From contig NZ_KZ819024.1 of NCBI RefSeq assembly GCF_003115845.1, forward strand, positions 124,001 to 188,000: 64,000 bases of DNA. Reading direction: 5' to 3'. The position numbers and the translations under genes were made by a program. The notes under the pieces are model-generated. The model was given only the letters and a program-made list of their open reading frames with translations, was not told where the DNA came from and ran no database searches. Below, piece by piece: positions 9,496-19,061 of this stretch. Source of the DNA: Brenneria roseae subsp. roseae. GTDB lineage: Bacteria; Pseudomonadota; Gammaproteobacteria; Enterobacterales; Enterobacteriaceae. Position 1 is the stretch's first letter; each line of letters opens with the position of its first letter.

Positions 9496-10662
9496 TCACG
9501 CAATAACGCCGGCGCTGGCAATCAGCGGGCGGGCAATCGTCAGGCGCTGAACGGTACGCGGCCCTTCTTCAAACCATAACGCTCTGGCATCGCGGTACAT
9601 TCTTTCGACCGGTCCGTAGGGGTTATCCTCGAAATACCCGATTCCCCCGAAGATCTCCAGGCAGCCATCCGATACGGTACGGACGGTATCAATGCCGTGC
9701 AGCTTGCACATGGCGGAGACCATTTCGATATCCTCGCCGCGATCGAATTTTCTGGCGCAGTCCTGCAACATCACCCGCAGCGCATGGACCTGCGTTCCCA
9801 TGTCGGCAAGGGTCTGCTGGATGGCCTGGCGCGCGGCCAGCGGTTTACCGAACGTCACGCGATCTTTGGCCCGCGCGATGGCGAGTTCCAGAAAGCGTTG
9901 GGACATGCCCAGACAGGTGACGGCGATCATGGCGCGGGAGTGCGCCAGCGCATCCATGAAAATATCCAGCCCGTCGCCCTCTTTCCCCATAATGTTGTGT
10001 GCGGGAACCTCGCAGTTCTCAAAGCGCAGATAGGCGTGGCCCGCGCCGCGGCATCCCATCATGTGCGGCATGGGATCGATGTAATAACCGGGAGTGTTGG
10101 TTTCGATCAGGAAGGCGGTCAGACCGCCTTTTTTGCGTTTATTTTCATCCGTGACGGCAATGACATAGCTGGCATCGGAGATGTCGGTGTGGGAGATCAG
10201 CGTTTTTGAGCCGTTAAGGACATATTTGTCGCCTTTCCTGACCGCGGTGGTGCGAATATCCGCCCCGGAACCGCAGCCGGCCTCAGTTAACGCGAAGTTG
10301 ATGTAGGCGTCTTTATTCGCCAGTAACGGCAGCCAGCGGGCCTTTAAATCTTCCGCGCCGTGATCGCGCAGGATGCGCCAGTTCAGACCGTTGGCATGAT
10401 GCAAATTCATTCGCATGCCGCCCGGCCCGCGGCAGAACTCTTCCATAACCGAGAAAAACTGTTCGCAATTCAGTCCCAGGCCGCCATATTCTTCGGGGAT
10501 AGCCAGGCGGAATAAATCATTTTTACGGCACACATCATAATAGGCTTCAGGAAAGACATTGGTTCTTTCCACTTCCAGTTGCAATTCTTCCAGATCGGTT
10601 TCTGTCACTCTACGGACTTTTTTCTTCAAGGCATCCAGTTCTTGTTGCGATAATATGGCCAT
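9496..10662 (-). CDS. Acyl-CoA dehydrogenase with catalytic Glu retained
   Basis: FAD-dependent acyl-CoA dehydrogenase, 388 residues from ATG at 10660-10662 (MAILSQQELD), with AGAAGG just upstream. Domains in order: N-terminal helical domain with IPEEYGGLGLN near residue 55, the beta domain with FALTEAGCGSGADIRTTA, and the C-terminal helical domain ending with ALWFEEGPRTVQRL. The glutamate aligned with the catalytic Glu376 of medium-chain dehydrogenases is present (E366 region). This differs from YdiO on the other arm. First gene of the minus arm, divergent from ydiO across a 650-bp AT-rich interval. Substrate unknown; an oxidation or reduction of the acyl-CoA made by the linked CoA-transferase is likely. 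Confidence 0.88.
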   Translation of the reverse strand: MAILSQQELDALKKKVRRVTETDLEELQLEVERTNVFPEAYYDVCRKNDLFRLAIPEEYGGLGLNCEQFFSVMEEFCRGPGGMRMNLHHANGLNWRILRDHGAEDLKARWLPLLANKDAYINFALTEAGCGSGADIRTTAVRKGDKYVLNGSKTLISHTDISDASYVIAVTDENKRKKGGLTAFLIETNTPGYYIDPMPHMMGCRGAGHAYLRFENCEVPAHNIMGKEGDGLDIFMDALAHSRAMIAVTCLGMSQRFLELAIARAKDRVTFGKPLAARQAIQQTLADMGTQVHALRVMLQDCARKFDRGEDIEMVSAMCKLHGIDTVRTVSDGCLEIFGGIGYFEDNPYGPVERMYRDARALWFEEGPRTVQRLTIARPLIASAGVIA

Positions 10663-11313
10663 ATACCACCTTCTATTTATCATTGAGTGAATACGAAAGT
10701 TATGATGGTGATTAAATTGGTATTTAATCGTTTCCACGCATTGCGAGGATTTTATTCTCTGTAAATAATTCGCTGCATGGTTGGCGATAATCAGATTATA
10801 GGAACAGGATGCATCATTTAAACATTGACATTTTCAACTAATCACAGGACAAATCGAACATTGCGATAAACGCCCTAGAGGAAACAAAATAAAAACAATT
10901 AAAAAACAATAATTTATAAAATAAACACTTTTATATTAAATATTTATTTTTATGATTCATTCCTGTTTTTGCGAGAGAGATCAATATTTATTAGCAATGT
11001 GTATTTACGCCATATAAGGTTAAATCAATGTTAATCAATATAATTAAAATTCACAGCAATGATCTATATCCCTTATCTCATAAAAAAAGAAATGTCTATT
11101 TTGTCCAAGTAATTGTCATGATTGTCTATATCTAAGCGACAATAGTTATTCTATGCTCGCCGGGTACCAGAAAATAAAACCATTAAAAACCCACTAAAAA
11201 TATCCATCGCCATAAATAACAGTATTCAATGAATAACGGCAATACCGAAAAAAATATTCATTGAAAATGATAAAGGGAATATATCCCACGACAGCCTTTA
11301 ATGAGGAGACGTT
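10663..11313. promoter_or_regulatory. AT-rich divergent promoter region of the catabolic island
   Basis: About 650 bases without a gene, clearly more AT-rich than its flanks, between the two divergent arms. A weak CRP-like element TGCGA-N6-TCAAT lies at 10970-10985, one mismatch in the left half and two in the right. No convincing FNR box was found by eye although orthologous cai/fix loci are CRP- and FNR-controlled. This is the expected target of the AraC regulator. Confidence 0.5.
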
Positions 11314-11364
11314 ATGGACTTCCAGGCCAGTAATAATCAGGAGCAATCATGGACTTTTTGCTAA
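11314..11364 (+). CDS. 16-codon upstream ORF overlapping ydiO start
   Basis: A short frame MDFQASNNQEQSWTFC ending in TAA inside the ydiO coding region. It has its own strong Shine-Dalgarno (GAGGAG 7 bp before ATG). The ydiO start, with its own AGGAG, lies within this frame in another register, so ribosomes on the leader must pass over the ydiO initiation region. Translation is not proven; it may act in coupling or be a fortuitous second start region. Confidence 0.35.
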   Translation: MDFQASNNQEQSWTFC

Positions 11365-12497
11365 CCGAAGAACAGGAACTGCTGCTCGCCAGTATCCGCG
11401 AGCTTATCAGCCGCGATTTTCCTGAAGAATATTTCAAAACCTGCGATGAAACGCGCAAGTTTCCCCATGAGTTCTTTTCCGCATTGGCGGAAAGCGGCAT
11501 CGGTCTTTTAGGGATCCCTGAGGAGCTGGGCGGCGTTCCCGCCGATATGCTGACCCAGGTGTTGGTGCTGGAAGAGATCGCGCGGATGGGCGCGCCCGCC
11601 TACATCATGACCGAAGGGCAGTGCATTCATAATATGCAGCGCTTCGGCAGCCCGAAACAGCTGGAGAAAACGGCCGAAATTGGTCTGTCGGGTATTCCCG
11701 CCTACTCGCTGGCCTTTACCGAACCGCAGGCTGGTTCAGACAACAACCGCATTGCCACTACCTACACGCGCAAAAACGGCAAGGTTTACCTGAACGGACA
11801 AAAAACCTTTATTACCGGCGCCAAAGACTACCCTTACATGCTGGTGCTGGCGCGCAATCCCGAACCGGACGATCCCAAACGCTGCTTTACCTTATGGTGG
11901 CTGGATCCCAACGCTCCCGGCGTAAAACGCAACGATCTGCACAAAGTCGGCTGGCATATGGTCAGCAATTGCGAGGTTTTCCTCGATAACGTGGAAGTGG
12001 AGGAAAGCGATATGGTGGGCCGCGAAGGTTACGGCTTCATCCATATGATGGAAAACTTTGAGATTGAGCGTCTGGTTATCGCCGCACACTCTCTCGGCGT
12101 TGCCGAGTGCGCTTTTGAAGATGCCGCCCGCTACGCCAATCAGCGTATCCAGTTCGGCAAACCCATCGGCCAGTTCCAGATGATCCAACTCAAACTCACC
12201 CAGATGGCCATCAAAATCCAGAACATGAAGAATTTTGTTTACCGGGTGGCCTGGGAGTGCGACAGCGGCCTACCCATGCGTCTTTCCTCGCCGATGTGCA
12301 AGATTTACTGCGCGCAATCTGCCTGCGAGGTGATCGACGACGCCATGCAAATCATGGGCGGTCTGGGCTACACCGACGACAGCCGTATTTCCCGATTCTG
12401 GCGGGATACCAGGGTAAATCGCATTGGCGGAGGCACCGATGAAATCATGGTGTATATCTCCGCCCGCCAGATCCTGAAACAGTACGAAAGCCGATAG
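11349..12497 (+). CDS. ydiO: Acyl-CoA dehydrogenase/reductase YdiO
   Basis: A 382-residue member of the CaiA/YdiO branch of acyl-CoA dehydrogenases, very close to E. coli YdiO (383) by its start MDFLLTEEQELLLASIRELI and end GGGTDEIMVYISARQILK. CaiA, the characterised relative, reduces crotonobetainyl-CoA with electrons from the FixAB flavoprotein, so a 2-enoyl-CoA reductase role is likely. The usual C-terminal catalytic Glu (Y-E-G-T in dehydrogenases) is replaced by Gly in IGGGTDEI (G361), as in the CaiA branch. It is first in the ydiOQRST operon, 8 bp before ydiQ. Confidence 0.92.
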   Translation: MDFLLTEEQELLLASIRELISRDFPEEYFKTCDETRKFPHEFFSALAESGIGLLGIPEELGGVPADMLTQVLVLEEIARMGAPAYIMTEGQCIHNMQRFGSPKQLEKTAEIGLSGIPAYSLAFTEPQAGSDNNRIATTYTRKNGKVYLNGQKTFITGAKDYPYMLVLARNPEPDDPKRCFTLWWLDPNAPGVKRNDLHKVGWHMVSNCEVFLDNVEVEESDMVGREGYGFIHMMENFEIERLVIAAHSLGVAECAFEDAARYANQRIQFGKPIGQFQMIQLKLTQMAIKIQNMKNFVYRVAWECDSGLPMRLSSPMCKIYCAQSACEVIDDAMQIMGGLGYTDDSRISRFWRDTRVNRIGGGTDEIMVYISARQILKQYESR

Positions 12498-12505
12498 GGG
12501 GAATA

Positions 12506-13270
12506 ATGAAAATCATCACCTGTTGCAAGCTGGTGCCCGAAGAACAGGACATTGTGATCACACCTGAGAGAACGCTGAATTTTGATCGCGTCGACGCCAA
12601 GATCAGCCAGTTCGACCTGAATGCGCTGGAAGCGGCGGCTCAGCTCGCCGGCGCTGGCGATCGGATCGCCGCGCTCAGCGTCGGCGGCAAACTGCTGGAA
12701 AATTCCAAAATCCGCAAGGATCTACTATCCCGCGGCCCCGACGAGCTTTATCTGGTGCAGGACGAACGTCTGGAACGCGCCCTGCCTTACGACACCGCGC
12801 AGGCGCTGGCCGCCGCCGCCGGCAAGATCGAATTCGATCTGATGCTATTCGGCGAAGGTTCCGGCGATATGTATGCCCAACAGGTCGGTCTGCTGGTGGG
12901 GGAAATGCTTCAGTTGCCTACCCTGAATGCCGTCAGCGCGATTGCGGTGACGGAAAACCGCGTCAGGGTCGAGCGCTCGCTGGAAGATGAAGTGGAAGTG
13001 CTGGAAATCCCGCTGCCGGCCGTGCTGTGCGTCACCTCCGATATTAACGTGCCGAAGATCCCTTCAATGAAAGCCATTCTGGGCGCGGGGAAAAAGCCGG
13101 TGACGCAATGGCGCCCGGACGACATCGGTTGGACGCCCTCGCCCCCGCACAGCGAACTGGTCAGCGTCTTTGCGCCGGCCCAGACCGCGCGCAAACACAT
13201 CATTATTGAAGATGACTCACCCGAAAGCATCAGCCAACTGGCCGACTACCTGAGTAAGGCGCTGAACTAG
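12506..13270 (+). CDS. ydiQ: Electron transfer flavoprotein beta-type subunit YdiQ (FixA-like)
   Basis: ETF small subunit, 254 residues as in E. coli YdiQ. Visible signatures are MKIITCCKLVPEEQDI at the N-terminus, FDLNALEAAAQLA, and the ETF-beta motif LPAVLCVTSDINVPKIPSMK near residue 170. It binds AMP/FAD together with YdiR and passes electrons to the enoyl-CoA reductase. A GGGG ribosome site lies directly before ATG. Expected complex: YdiQ-YdiR heterodimer, docking to YdiO and to the membrane YdiS-YdiT pair. Confidence 0.94.
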   Translation: MKIITCCKLVPEEQDIVITPERTLNFDRVDAKISQFDLNALEAAAQLAGAGDRIAALSVGGKLLENSKIRKDLLSRGPDELYLVQDERLERALPYDTAQALAAAAGKIEFDLMLFGEGSGDMYAQQVGLLVGEMLQLPTLNAVSAIAVTENRVRVERSLEDEVEVLEIPLPAVLCVTSDINVPKIPSMKAILGAGKKPVTQWRPDDIGWTPSPPHSELVSVFAPAQTARKHIIIEDDSPESISQLADYLSKALN

Positions 13271-13283
13271 AGAGGAAACCGCC

Positions 13284-14246
13284 ATGAATAAACTGACTAA
13301 CGTATGGGTGTTCAGCGATAAGAACGATCGCTATGCCGAACTGCTGGCCGGCGCCCGCCAGTTGGGAGAACAGGTTACGGCGCTGGCGGTCAACGCCGAC
13401 GGCGTCGAACATATTCGGCGACTGGGCGCGGCGGATACCCTGTACTGGCTGGGCGAGATGCCGGCGCTACAGCGGATAGAAAATTATGCGGAAACCATTG
13501 CCGCGATGATAAATCATACGCTTGAGCAAACCAATCCACGACCGGCCACGCTCATCCTGTTGGCCGCCACCAAACGCGGTAAGGCGCTGGGCGCCAGACT
13601 GAGTATCCAGCTCAATGCCGCGCTGGTTAACGATGTCACCGCCCTGAGTATCGAATCCGGCGGGATCTGCGCCGAACACCGGATGTACGGCGGATTGGCC
13701 TTTGGCCGGGAACGCATCGCCACGCCGCTGGTTATCGCCACCGTCTCTCCCGGCGTGTTTGAACCATTGCCGGAAAATACGCCGCGCGCCTGCCTGGTGA
13801 CAGAGAAGGGCTACATCACGCCCCGGCAGGAAATAGTTTGCCTGGAACGGCGGGGAAAACCCGCCAGCAGCGTAGACCTGAGTAAAGCCAAACGCGTGGT
13901 GGGCATCGGGCGAGGCCTGGCGGCGCAGAACGATCTGCGCATGGTGCAGGATCTGGCGGCGCGTCTTCAGGCCGAGGTGGGCTGTTCGCGGCCAATCGCC
14001 GAAGGCGAACATTGGATGGAGCGCGAACGCTATATCGGCGTTTCCGGCGTATTGCTGAAATCCGATCTCTATCTGGCGCTCGGCATTTCCGGGCAGATTC
14101 AACATATGGTCGGCGGAAACGGCGCCAAAACCATCGTCGCCGTCAACAAAGACAAAAACGCCCCCATTTTTCAGTACGCCGACTATGGCCTGGTCGGGGA
14201 TATCTACAAGGTCGTACCAGCCTTAATTGAACGGCTAAGCCGCTAA
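13284..14246 (+). CDS. ydiR: Electron transfer flavoprotein alpha-type subunit YdiR (FixB-like)
   Basis: ETF large subunit, 320 residues. The C-terminal FAD-binding domain is very clear: KAKRVVGIGRGLAAQNDL near residue 200, GCSRPIAEGEHWMERERYIG near 235, then GISGQIQHMVGGNGAKTIVAVN and the terminal DYGLVGDIYKVVPAL. The ETF-alpha signature LYLALGISGQIQHMVG is intact. It is placed 13 bp after ydiQ with its own AGAGG site. It carries the FAD that receives or donates electrons in the complex. Confidence 0.94.
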   Translation: MNKLTNVWVFSDKNDRYAELLAGARQLGEQVTALAVNADGVEHIRRLGAADTLYWLGEMPALQRIENYAETIAAMINHTLEQTNPRPATLILLAATKRGKALGARLSIQLNAALVNDVTALSIESGGICAEHRMYGGLAFGRERIATPLVIATVSPGVFEPLPENTPRACLVTEKGYITPRQEIVCLERRGKPASSVDLSKAKRVVGIGRGLAAQNDLRMVQDLAARLQAEVGCSRPIAEGEHWMERERYIGVSGVLLKSDLYLALGISGQIQHMVGGNGAKTIVAVNKDKNAPIFQYADYGLVGDIYKVVPALIERLSR

Positions 14247-14297
14247 TAATAAGAGTCCGCTCGTATAAAAACGGTCGCGGGCCAGGGAGCAAAACCC

Positions 14298-15587
14298 ATG
14301 TCGGAAGAAAAATTCGATGCCATCGTGGTCGGGGCGGGCGTCGCCGGATGCATCGCCAGCTACGTGATGGCTAAAGCCGGGCTGGATGTTCTGGTGATAG
14401 AACGCGGCAACGCGGCCGGCAGTAAAAACATGACCGGCGGGCGTCTTTATGCCCACAGTCTGGAAAAAATCATGCCCGGCTTTGCGCGGGAAGCGCCGGT
14501 TGAAAGAAAAGTCACGCGGGAAAAAGTTTCATTTTTAACCGCGGAAAGCGCCGTCACGCTGGACTTTCATACCGAGCGGCCAGACCAGCCGCTGCAAAAC
14601 TCCTACACGGTATTGCGCAGCGAGTTTGACCCGTGGCTGATGGAAAAAGCGGAAGGCGCGGGCGCGCAGTTTATTGCCGGCGTCCGGGTTGACGCCCTGC
14701 TTAAAGAGGGCGACAGGATCACCGGCGTACAGGCGGGCGAGGATACGCTGGCGGCCAATATCGTCATCCTGGCTGATGGCGTCAACTCCCTGCTTGGCCG
14801 CGATATCGGTCTGGTGCCGCCGCCTTCTCCACACCACCTGGCGGTTGGCGTTAAAGAGCTGATCTCACTGCCGCAATCACAGTTGGAAGACCGCTTTAAT
14901 TTACCTTCCGGCGAAGGGACGGCCTGGCTGTTTGCCGGTTCGCCATCGGACGGACTGCTGGGCGGCGGATTCCTTTATACCAACCGCGATACGCTTTCTC
15001 TCGGGCTGGTTTGCGGGCTGGGAAATGTCGAAAAGGCACATAAAAGCGTGCCGCAAATGCTGGAAGATTTTAAGCGACATCCCACCATTAGGCCGCTTAT
15101 TCAGGGGGGAACGTTGCAGGAATACTCCGCGCACATGGTGCCGGAAGGCGGAATGTCGATGCTGCCCCGGATGGTCGGCAATGGCGTAATGATCGTCGGA
15201 GACGCTGCCGGCCTTTGCCTGAATCTGGGCTATACCGTACGCGGTATGGATCTGGCTATCGCCTCGGCGGAAGCCGCCGCCATCACCGCGATCAATGCCA
15301 AACAGACGCAGGATTTCAGCGCCGACGGCCTGATGGACTATCGGCGGCAACTGGAACAGAGCTTCGTTTTGCAGGATATGCATCGTTACCGCAAGCTGCC
15401 GGCCTTTATGGAAAACCCGCGTTTATTCAACCAATACCCGCGCATGGCCGCCGACCTGATGTCCGATTTATTCGTCATTGACGGCCAACCCGGTCAATCC
15501 GTTTTAGCCAAAATCTGGTCCCGCAGCAGACAGGTCGGCCTGCTTAATCTGCTGAAAGATGGGGTCAATGGAGTACGTGCGCTATGA
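14298..15587 (+). CDS. ydiS: ETF-quinone oxidoreductase-like flavoprotein YdiS (FixC-like)
   Basis: FAD-dependent oxidoreductase, 429 residues, the same length as E. coli YdiS. The N-terminal dinucleotide fold is DAIVVGAGVAGCIASYVMAK near residue 8. A second FAD contact, VMIVGDAAGLCLNLGYTVRG, lies near residue 298. FixC-type proteins link the ETF to the quinone pool or a ferredoxin. Its stop overlaps the ydiT start (ATGA), consistent with a tight FixC-FixX pair. Confidence 0.93.
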   Translation: MSEEKFDAIVVGAGVAGCIASYVMAKAGLDVLVIERGNAAGSKNMTGGRLYAHSLEKIMPGFAREAPVERKVTREKVSFLTAESAVTLDFHTERPDQPLQNSYTVLRSEFDPWLMEKAEGAGAQFIAGVRVDALLKEGDRITGVQAGEDTLAANIVILADGVNSLLGRDIGLVPPPSPHHLAVGVKELISLPQSQLEDRFNLPSGEGTAWLFAGSPSDGLLGGGFLYTNRDTLSLGLVCGLGNVEKAHKSVPQMLEDFKRHPTIRPLIQGGTLQEYSAHMVPEGGMSMLPRMVGNGVMIVGDAAGLCLNLGYTVRGMDLAIASAEAAAITAINAKQTQDFSADGLMDYRRQLEQSFVLQDMHRYRKLPAFMENPRLFNQYPRMAADLMSDLFVIDGQPGQSVLAKIWSRSRQVGLLNLLKDGVNGVRAL

Positions 15588-15874
15588 ACAATGTCAATGT
15601 CAATGTCGATATCAAACTGGGAGTCAATAAGTTCCGGGTTGATGAAAGCAATCCGCATATCCTGCTGGTTGACGCGCCCGATCCGATTCAATTCAGAAAG
15701 CTGGTCATCGCCTGCCCCGCCGGCCTGTATAAACAGGACGCCGAAGGCAATGTTCATTTTGACTACGCAGGCTGTCTGGAGTGCGGCACATGCCGGGTGC
15801 TGTGCGGTGATTCGATTATCCAGAAGTGGGAATACCCGCAGGGTACGTTTGGCATCGAATACCGTTTTGGCTGA
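15584..15874 (+). CDS. ydiT: Ferredoxin-like protein YdiT (FixX-like)
   Basis: A 96-residue 4Fe-4S protein. The cysteine cluster is CPAG near residue 45, then CLECGTCRVLC near residues 65-75, ending GTFGIEYRFG, all as in FixX/YdiT. It corresponds to the ferredoxin domain of eukaryotic ETF-quinone oxidoreductase and works with YdiS. The 5' end contains three tandem AATGTC hexamers (Asn-Val repeats) just after the overlapping start, a slippage-prone stretch that keeps frame if it changes length. Confidence 0.93.
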   Translation: MNNVNVNVDIKLGVNKFRVDESNPHILLVDAPDPIQFRKLVIACPAGLYKQDAEGNVHFDYAGCLECGTCRVLCGDSIIQKWEYPQGTFGIEYRFG

Positions 15875-15963
15875 CGGCCCGCTCCCGCTACGTATTGCAC
15901 GACGTTAACCCAATAAACACCACCATGACGTATCGACTGAAACAACAACGAATGGAGATGGGT

Positions 15964-17295
15964 ATGTCTGGTCAAAAACAAATTGATATCAGTACCATTT
16001 TAGATTCTCAGCCCATTACCCCGCGGCAATGGCTGATTATCTTTCTGGGTTTTATTACGCTGGCCGTCGACGGTTTTGATGTAACCGCCATGGGCTTTAT
16101 TGCCCCGGCCTTGATCGATGACTGGCAAATTTCCCGCCATGAATTAGGCCCGGTCATGATGAGCGGACTGCTAGGACTGGCCTGCGGCTCATTAATTTCC
16201 GGCCCGTTGGCCGATCGCCATGGACGTAAGACGCTGATTGTCGGTTCAGTGTTGTTTTTCGGCATCGGCAGCCTGATTTCGGCCTGGTCGTGGGATCTGC
16301 TCAGTCTGATTATCTTTCGTTTTCTCACCGGGCTCGGCCTGGGCGCGGCCATGCCCAACATCACGACGCTGGTCGCCGAATACGCGCCTAAACGCTGCCG
16401 CTCACATATGTCGACCGCCATCCACTGCGGATTTAATACCGGCGCCGCACTCGGCGGGCTGGCGAGCGAACGGCTGATCGAGATGTTCGGCTGGCGCTCG
16501 GTGTTCCTTGCCGGTGGCGTGCTGCCGCTGATGCTGACCGTCGTCCTGCTGCTGTATTTACCCGAGTCCATGCGTTTTCTGGTCCTGCATACCCGATATC
16601 AACAGCGGTTAGCGCGACTGCTTAACCGTTTTGTTCCCCAGGTCGCCGACGCCAATACCCGATTCATCAATTCCGAACCGCGAATCACGCAGAAAAGCGC
16701 CATCGGATCGCTCTTTCACGCGCCATATGCCACCGGCACGCTGGCTATCTGGGCCACCCTATTTATCGGTTTATTCAGCGTTTATTTACTGTCGAGCTGG
16801 CTGCCATTAATGGTCAGGGATGCGGGGTTGACGTTATCTCAGGCGGTCATCATCGGTGCCATATTCCAGGTAGGCGGCATCGCCGGCAATTTCTGCATCG
16901 GCCTGGAAATGGATCGCTGGGGGAAACACCGGGCCATTGCGCTGACGCTATTGGGCGGAGCCTGCGGCGCGCTGCTATTAGGCCTGCACATGCCAACATT
17001 GCCGTTGTTATGTTCACTGGTGCTGCTGCTTGGCTTCACGATCAACGGCATCAATCCGGGGTGTTATGCGCTGGCAGCCCACTTTTACCCCACGTTCATG
17101 CGTGCGACCGGCGTCAGTTGGGCCACGGGGATCGGTCGGCTGGGAGCGATCAGCGGTGCGGGCATCGGTTCCGCGATGCTGGCCGCCAACTGGTCGTTCA
17201 GCGATGTCTTTCTGTTTCTGCCATTGCCTTTGCTGTTCGGGGCGTTGGCGATGTATCTCAAAAAACAAAATACGGCGACGGCATATACCCAATAA
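15964..17295 (+). CDS. MFS transporter, aromatic acid:H+ symporter (AAHS) type
   Basis: Major facilitator of about 443 residues with start MSGQKQIDIS, supported by GGAG 6 bp upstream; upstream in-frame ATGs at 15925, 15952 and 15958 are less well placed. The first helix carries VDGFDVTAMGFIAPAL, the D-G-F/Y-D motif that marks carriers of 4-hydroxybenzoate, benzoate or 3-phenylpropionate (PcaK, BenK, MhpT). The loop 2-3 motif is GPLADRHGRKT and helix 4 has GLGLGAAMPNITTLVAEYAP. It is inserted between ydiT and fadK, where E. coli has no carrier, and hints at an aromatic substrate for this operon. Confidence 0.88.
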   Translation: MSGQKQIDISTILDSQPITPRQWLIIFLGFITLAVDGFDVTAMGFIAPALIDDWQISRHELGPVMMSGLLGLACGSLISGPLADRHGRKTLIVGSVLFFGIGSLISAWSWDLLSLIIFRFLTGLGLGAAMPNITTLVAEYAPKRCRSHMSTAIHCGFNTGAALGGLASERLIEMFGWRSVFLAGGVLPLMLTVVLLLYLPESMRFLVLHTRYQQRLARLLNRFVPQVADANTRFINSEPRITQKSAIGSLFHAPYATGTLAIWATLFIGLFSVYLLSSWLPLMVRDAGLTLSQAVIIGAIFQVGGIAGNFCIGLEMDRWGKHRAIALTLLGGACGALLLGLHMPTLPLLCSLVLLLGFTINGINPGCYALAAHFYPTFMRATGVSWATGIGRLGAISGAGIGSAMLAANWSFSDVFLFLPLPLLFGALAMYLKKQNTATAYTQ

Positions 17296-17364
17296 CCGGC
17301 AAGACGTATGAAACCGCTACATCGGCAACGTGAAAGATAACGGGATATAACTGAGAACCTACTG

Positions 17365-19047
17365 ATGAGTGTCACCATCAAATTTAATCCGGCGCGCAGA
17401 ACGCAGTACCGGAAAATGGGCTATTGGGGCGATGCGTCGCTGGCGGACTACTGGCATATGTCGGCCATCACCGCGCCGGAAAAAATCGCCGTAACCGATA
17501 ATCAGGGCGCCGAATATACTTATGCGGAACTGGATACCGCGGCGGCGCGCGTCGCGTCTTACCTTCTCGACGCGGGGATACAGCCAGGGGACAGAGTGGC
17601 GTTTCAGCTTCCCGGCTGGTGTGAATTCACGCTTATTTATCTGGCCTGTCTGAAAGTCGGGGCGGTATCCGTTCCGCTGCTTCCCGCTTACCGCGAAGCC
17701 GAACTCACCTGGATACTCAACAAATGCCGGGCGCGCCTGTTATTTATGCCGACGCGGTTTAAAAACGCCGCGCCGACGTCCGTCATCGCCCCACTGCGCG
17801 CTCAGTTGCCCGACTTACAGCAGGTTGTCGCCGTCGATAAGCTGGCTCCAGCCGAATCCGGGGTGTCGTTAAGTCAGATCCTGCGGGAGACGCCTCCGCT
17901 GGAGCGCCGCATTCAGACCCAGGGCGACAGCCTTGCCGCGGTGTTATTCACCTCCGGCACCGAAGGTTTTCCCAAAGGGGTGATGCTGACGCACAATAAT
18001 ATCCTCGCCGGCGAGCGCGCCTATTGCGCCACGCTAAACCTGACCTGGCTGGATACCATTCTGATGCCCGCCCCGCTGGCGCACGCCACCGGATTTTTAC
18101 ATGGCGTCACCGCGCCTTTTATCATCGGCGCCCGCAGCGTCCTGCTTGATATCTTCACCCCGGCCCAATGCCTGACGCTGCTGGAGCGGGAAAAATGCAC
18201 CTGCATTATGGGCGCGACGCCCTTTTTGTATGACGTCTTGTGTACCCTGCAACAGCACCGCTACGATTTGTCTTCACTGCGTTTTTTTCTATGCGGCGGT
18301 ACGACGATACCGAAAAAAATCATCAAAGAGTGTTTGCAGGCGGGGATCCCGGTTTTCAGCGTATACGGCGCAACGGAAAGCGCGCCTCATACCGTGGCAA
18401 AACCCGGCGCGCCGCTATCGCGCATCATCAATACCGACGGAACCGCCACGCCCGGCGTGGAAGTCAAAGTCGTCAATAAGGCCCGGCAACCGGTGCCATT
18501 CGGAGAAGAAGGGGAAGAGGCCTCCCGCGGACCAAACGTTTTTATGGGTTATCTGGATGAGCCGGAATTAACGGCCAATGCGCTGGACGAAGATGGCTGG
18601 TACTACAGCGGCGACCTGTGCCGCATGGACGAGGACGGCTACATCAAAATTACCGGACGCAAGAAAGATGTGATCGTGCGGGGCGGCGAGAACATCAGCA
18701 GTCTGGAACTGGAAGAAATTCTGCTGCAACATCCCCGGATCCGCGAGGCCGGCGTAGTCGCCATGCCCGATGAGCGGTTAGGGGAACGCGCCTGCGCCTA
18801 TATCGTATTGAAGGAACCGTACCGGACGCTAACGCTGGATGACGTCATTACATTTTTCAGCCGTAAACGCGTCGCAAAATATAAGTATCCCGAGCATGTG
18901 GTGGTCATCGATCGTTTACCGCGCACCGCTTCAGGCAAGATTAAAAAATACCTGCTGCGCCAGGATATTATTCATCGGCTCGGACTGGACGACCATCACA
19001 CCCCGGCGGAAAACGTCATTACGCCCTCCCCCTTTTTTTCACCATAG
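17365..19047 (+). CDS. fadK: Acyl-CoA synthetase FadK (AMP-forming)
   Basis: ATP-dependent acyl-CoA ligase, 560 residues, strongly like E. coli FadK/YdiD along its whole length. AMP-binding P-loop LFTSGTEGFPKGVMLTH lies near residues 193-209. VYGATES near 333 and the hinge ITGRKKDVIVRGGEN near 430 follow. The A10 lysine motif ASGKIKK is near 522. FadK activates short- and medium-chain acids, mainly under anaerobiosis. Here it may activate the acid imported by the preceding AAHS carrier. It ends 15 bp before the superoxide-reductase-like gene. Confidence 0.93.
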   Translation: MSVTIKFNPARRTQYRKMGYWGDASLADYWHMSAITAPEKIAVTDNQGAEYTYAELDTAAARVASYLLDAGIQPGDRVAFQLPGWCEFTLIYLACLKVGAVSVPLLPAYREAELTWILNKCRARLLFMPTRFKNAAPTSVIAPLRAQLPDLQQVVAVDKLAPAESGVSLSQILRETPPLERRIQTQGDSLAAVLFTSGTEGFPKGVMLTHNNILAGERAYCATLNLTWLDTILMPAPLAHATGFLHGVTAPFIIGARSVLLDIFTPAQCLTLLEREKCTCIMGATPFLYDVLCTLQQHRYDLSSLRFFLCGGTTIPKKIIKECLQAGIPVFSVYGATESAPHTVAKPGAPLSRIINTDGTATPGVEVKVVNKARQPVPFGEEGEEASRGPNVFMGYLDEPELTANALDEDGWYYSGDLCRMDEDGYIKITGRKKDVIVRGGENISSLELEEILLQHPRIREAGVVAMPDERLGERACAYIVLKEPYRTLTLDDVITFFSRKRVAKYKYPEHVVVIDRLPRTASGKIKKYLLRQDIIHRLGLDDHHTPAENVITPSPFFSP

Positions 19048-19061
19048 TGGAGGATGCGTTT

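Noticed and set aside
10663-11313. FNR box search in the divergent island promoter
   Set aside because: Segments such as TTGACATTTTCAAC do not fit TTGAT-N4-ATCAA well enough.
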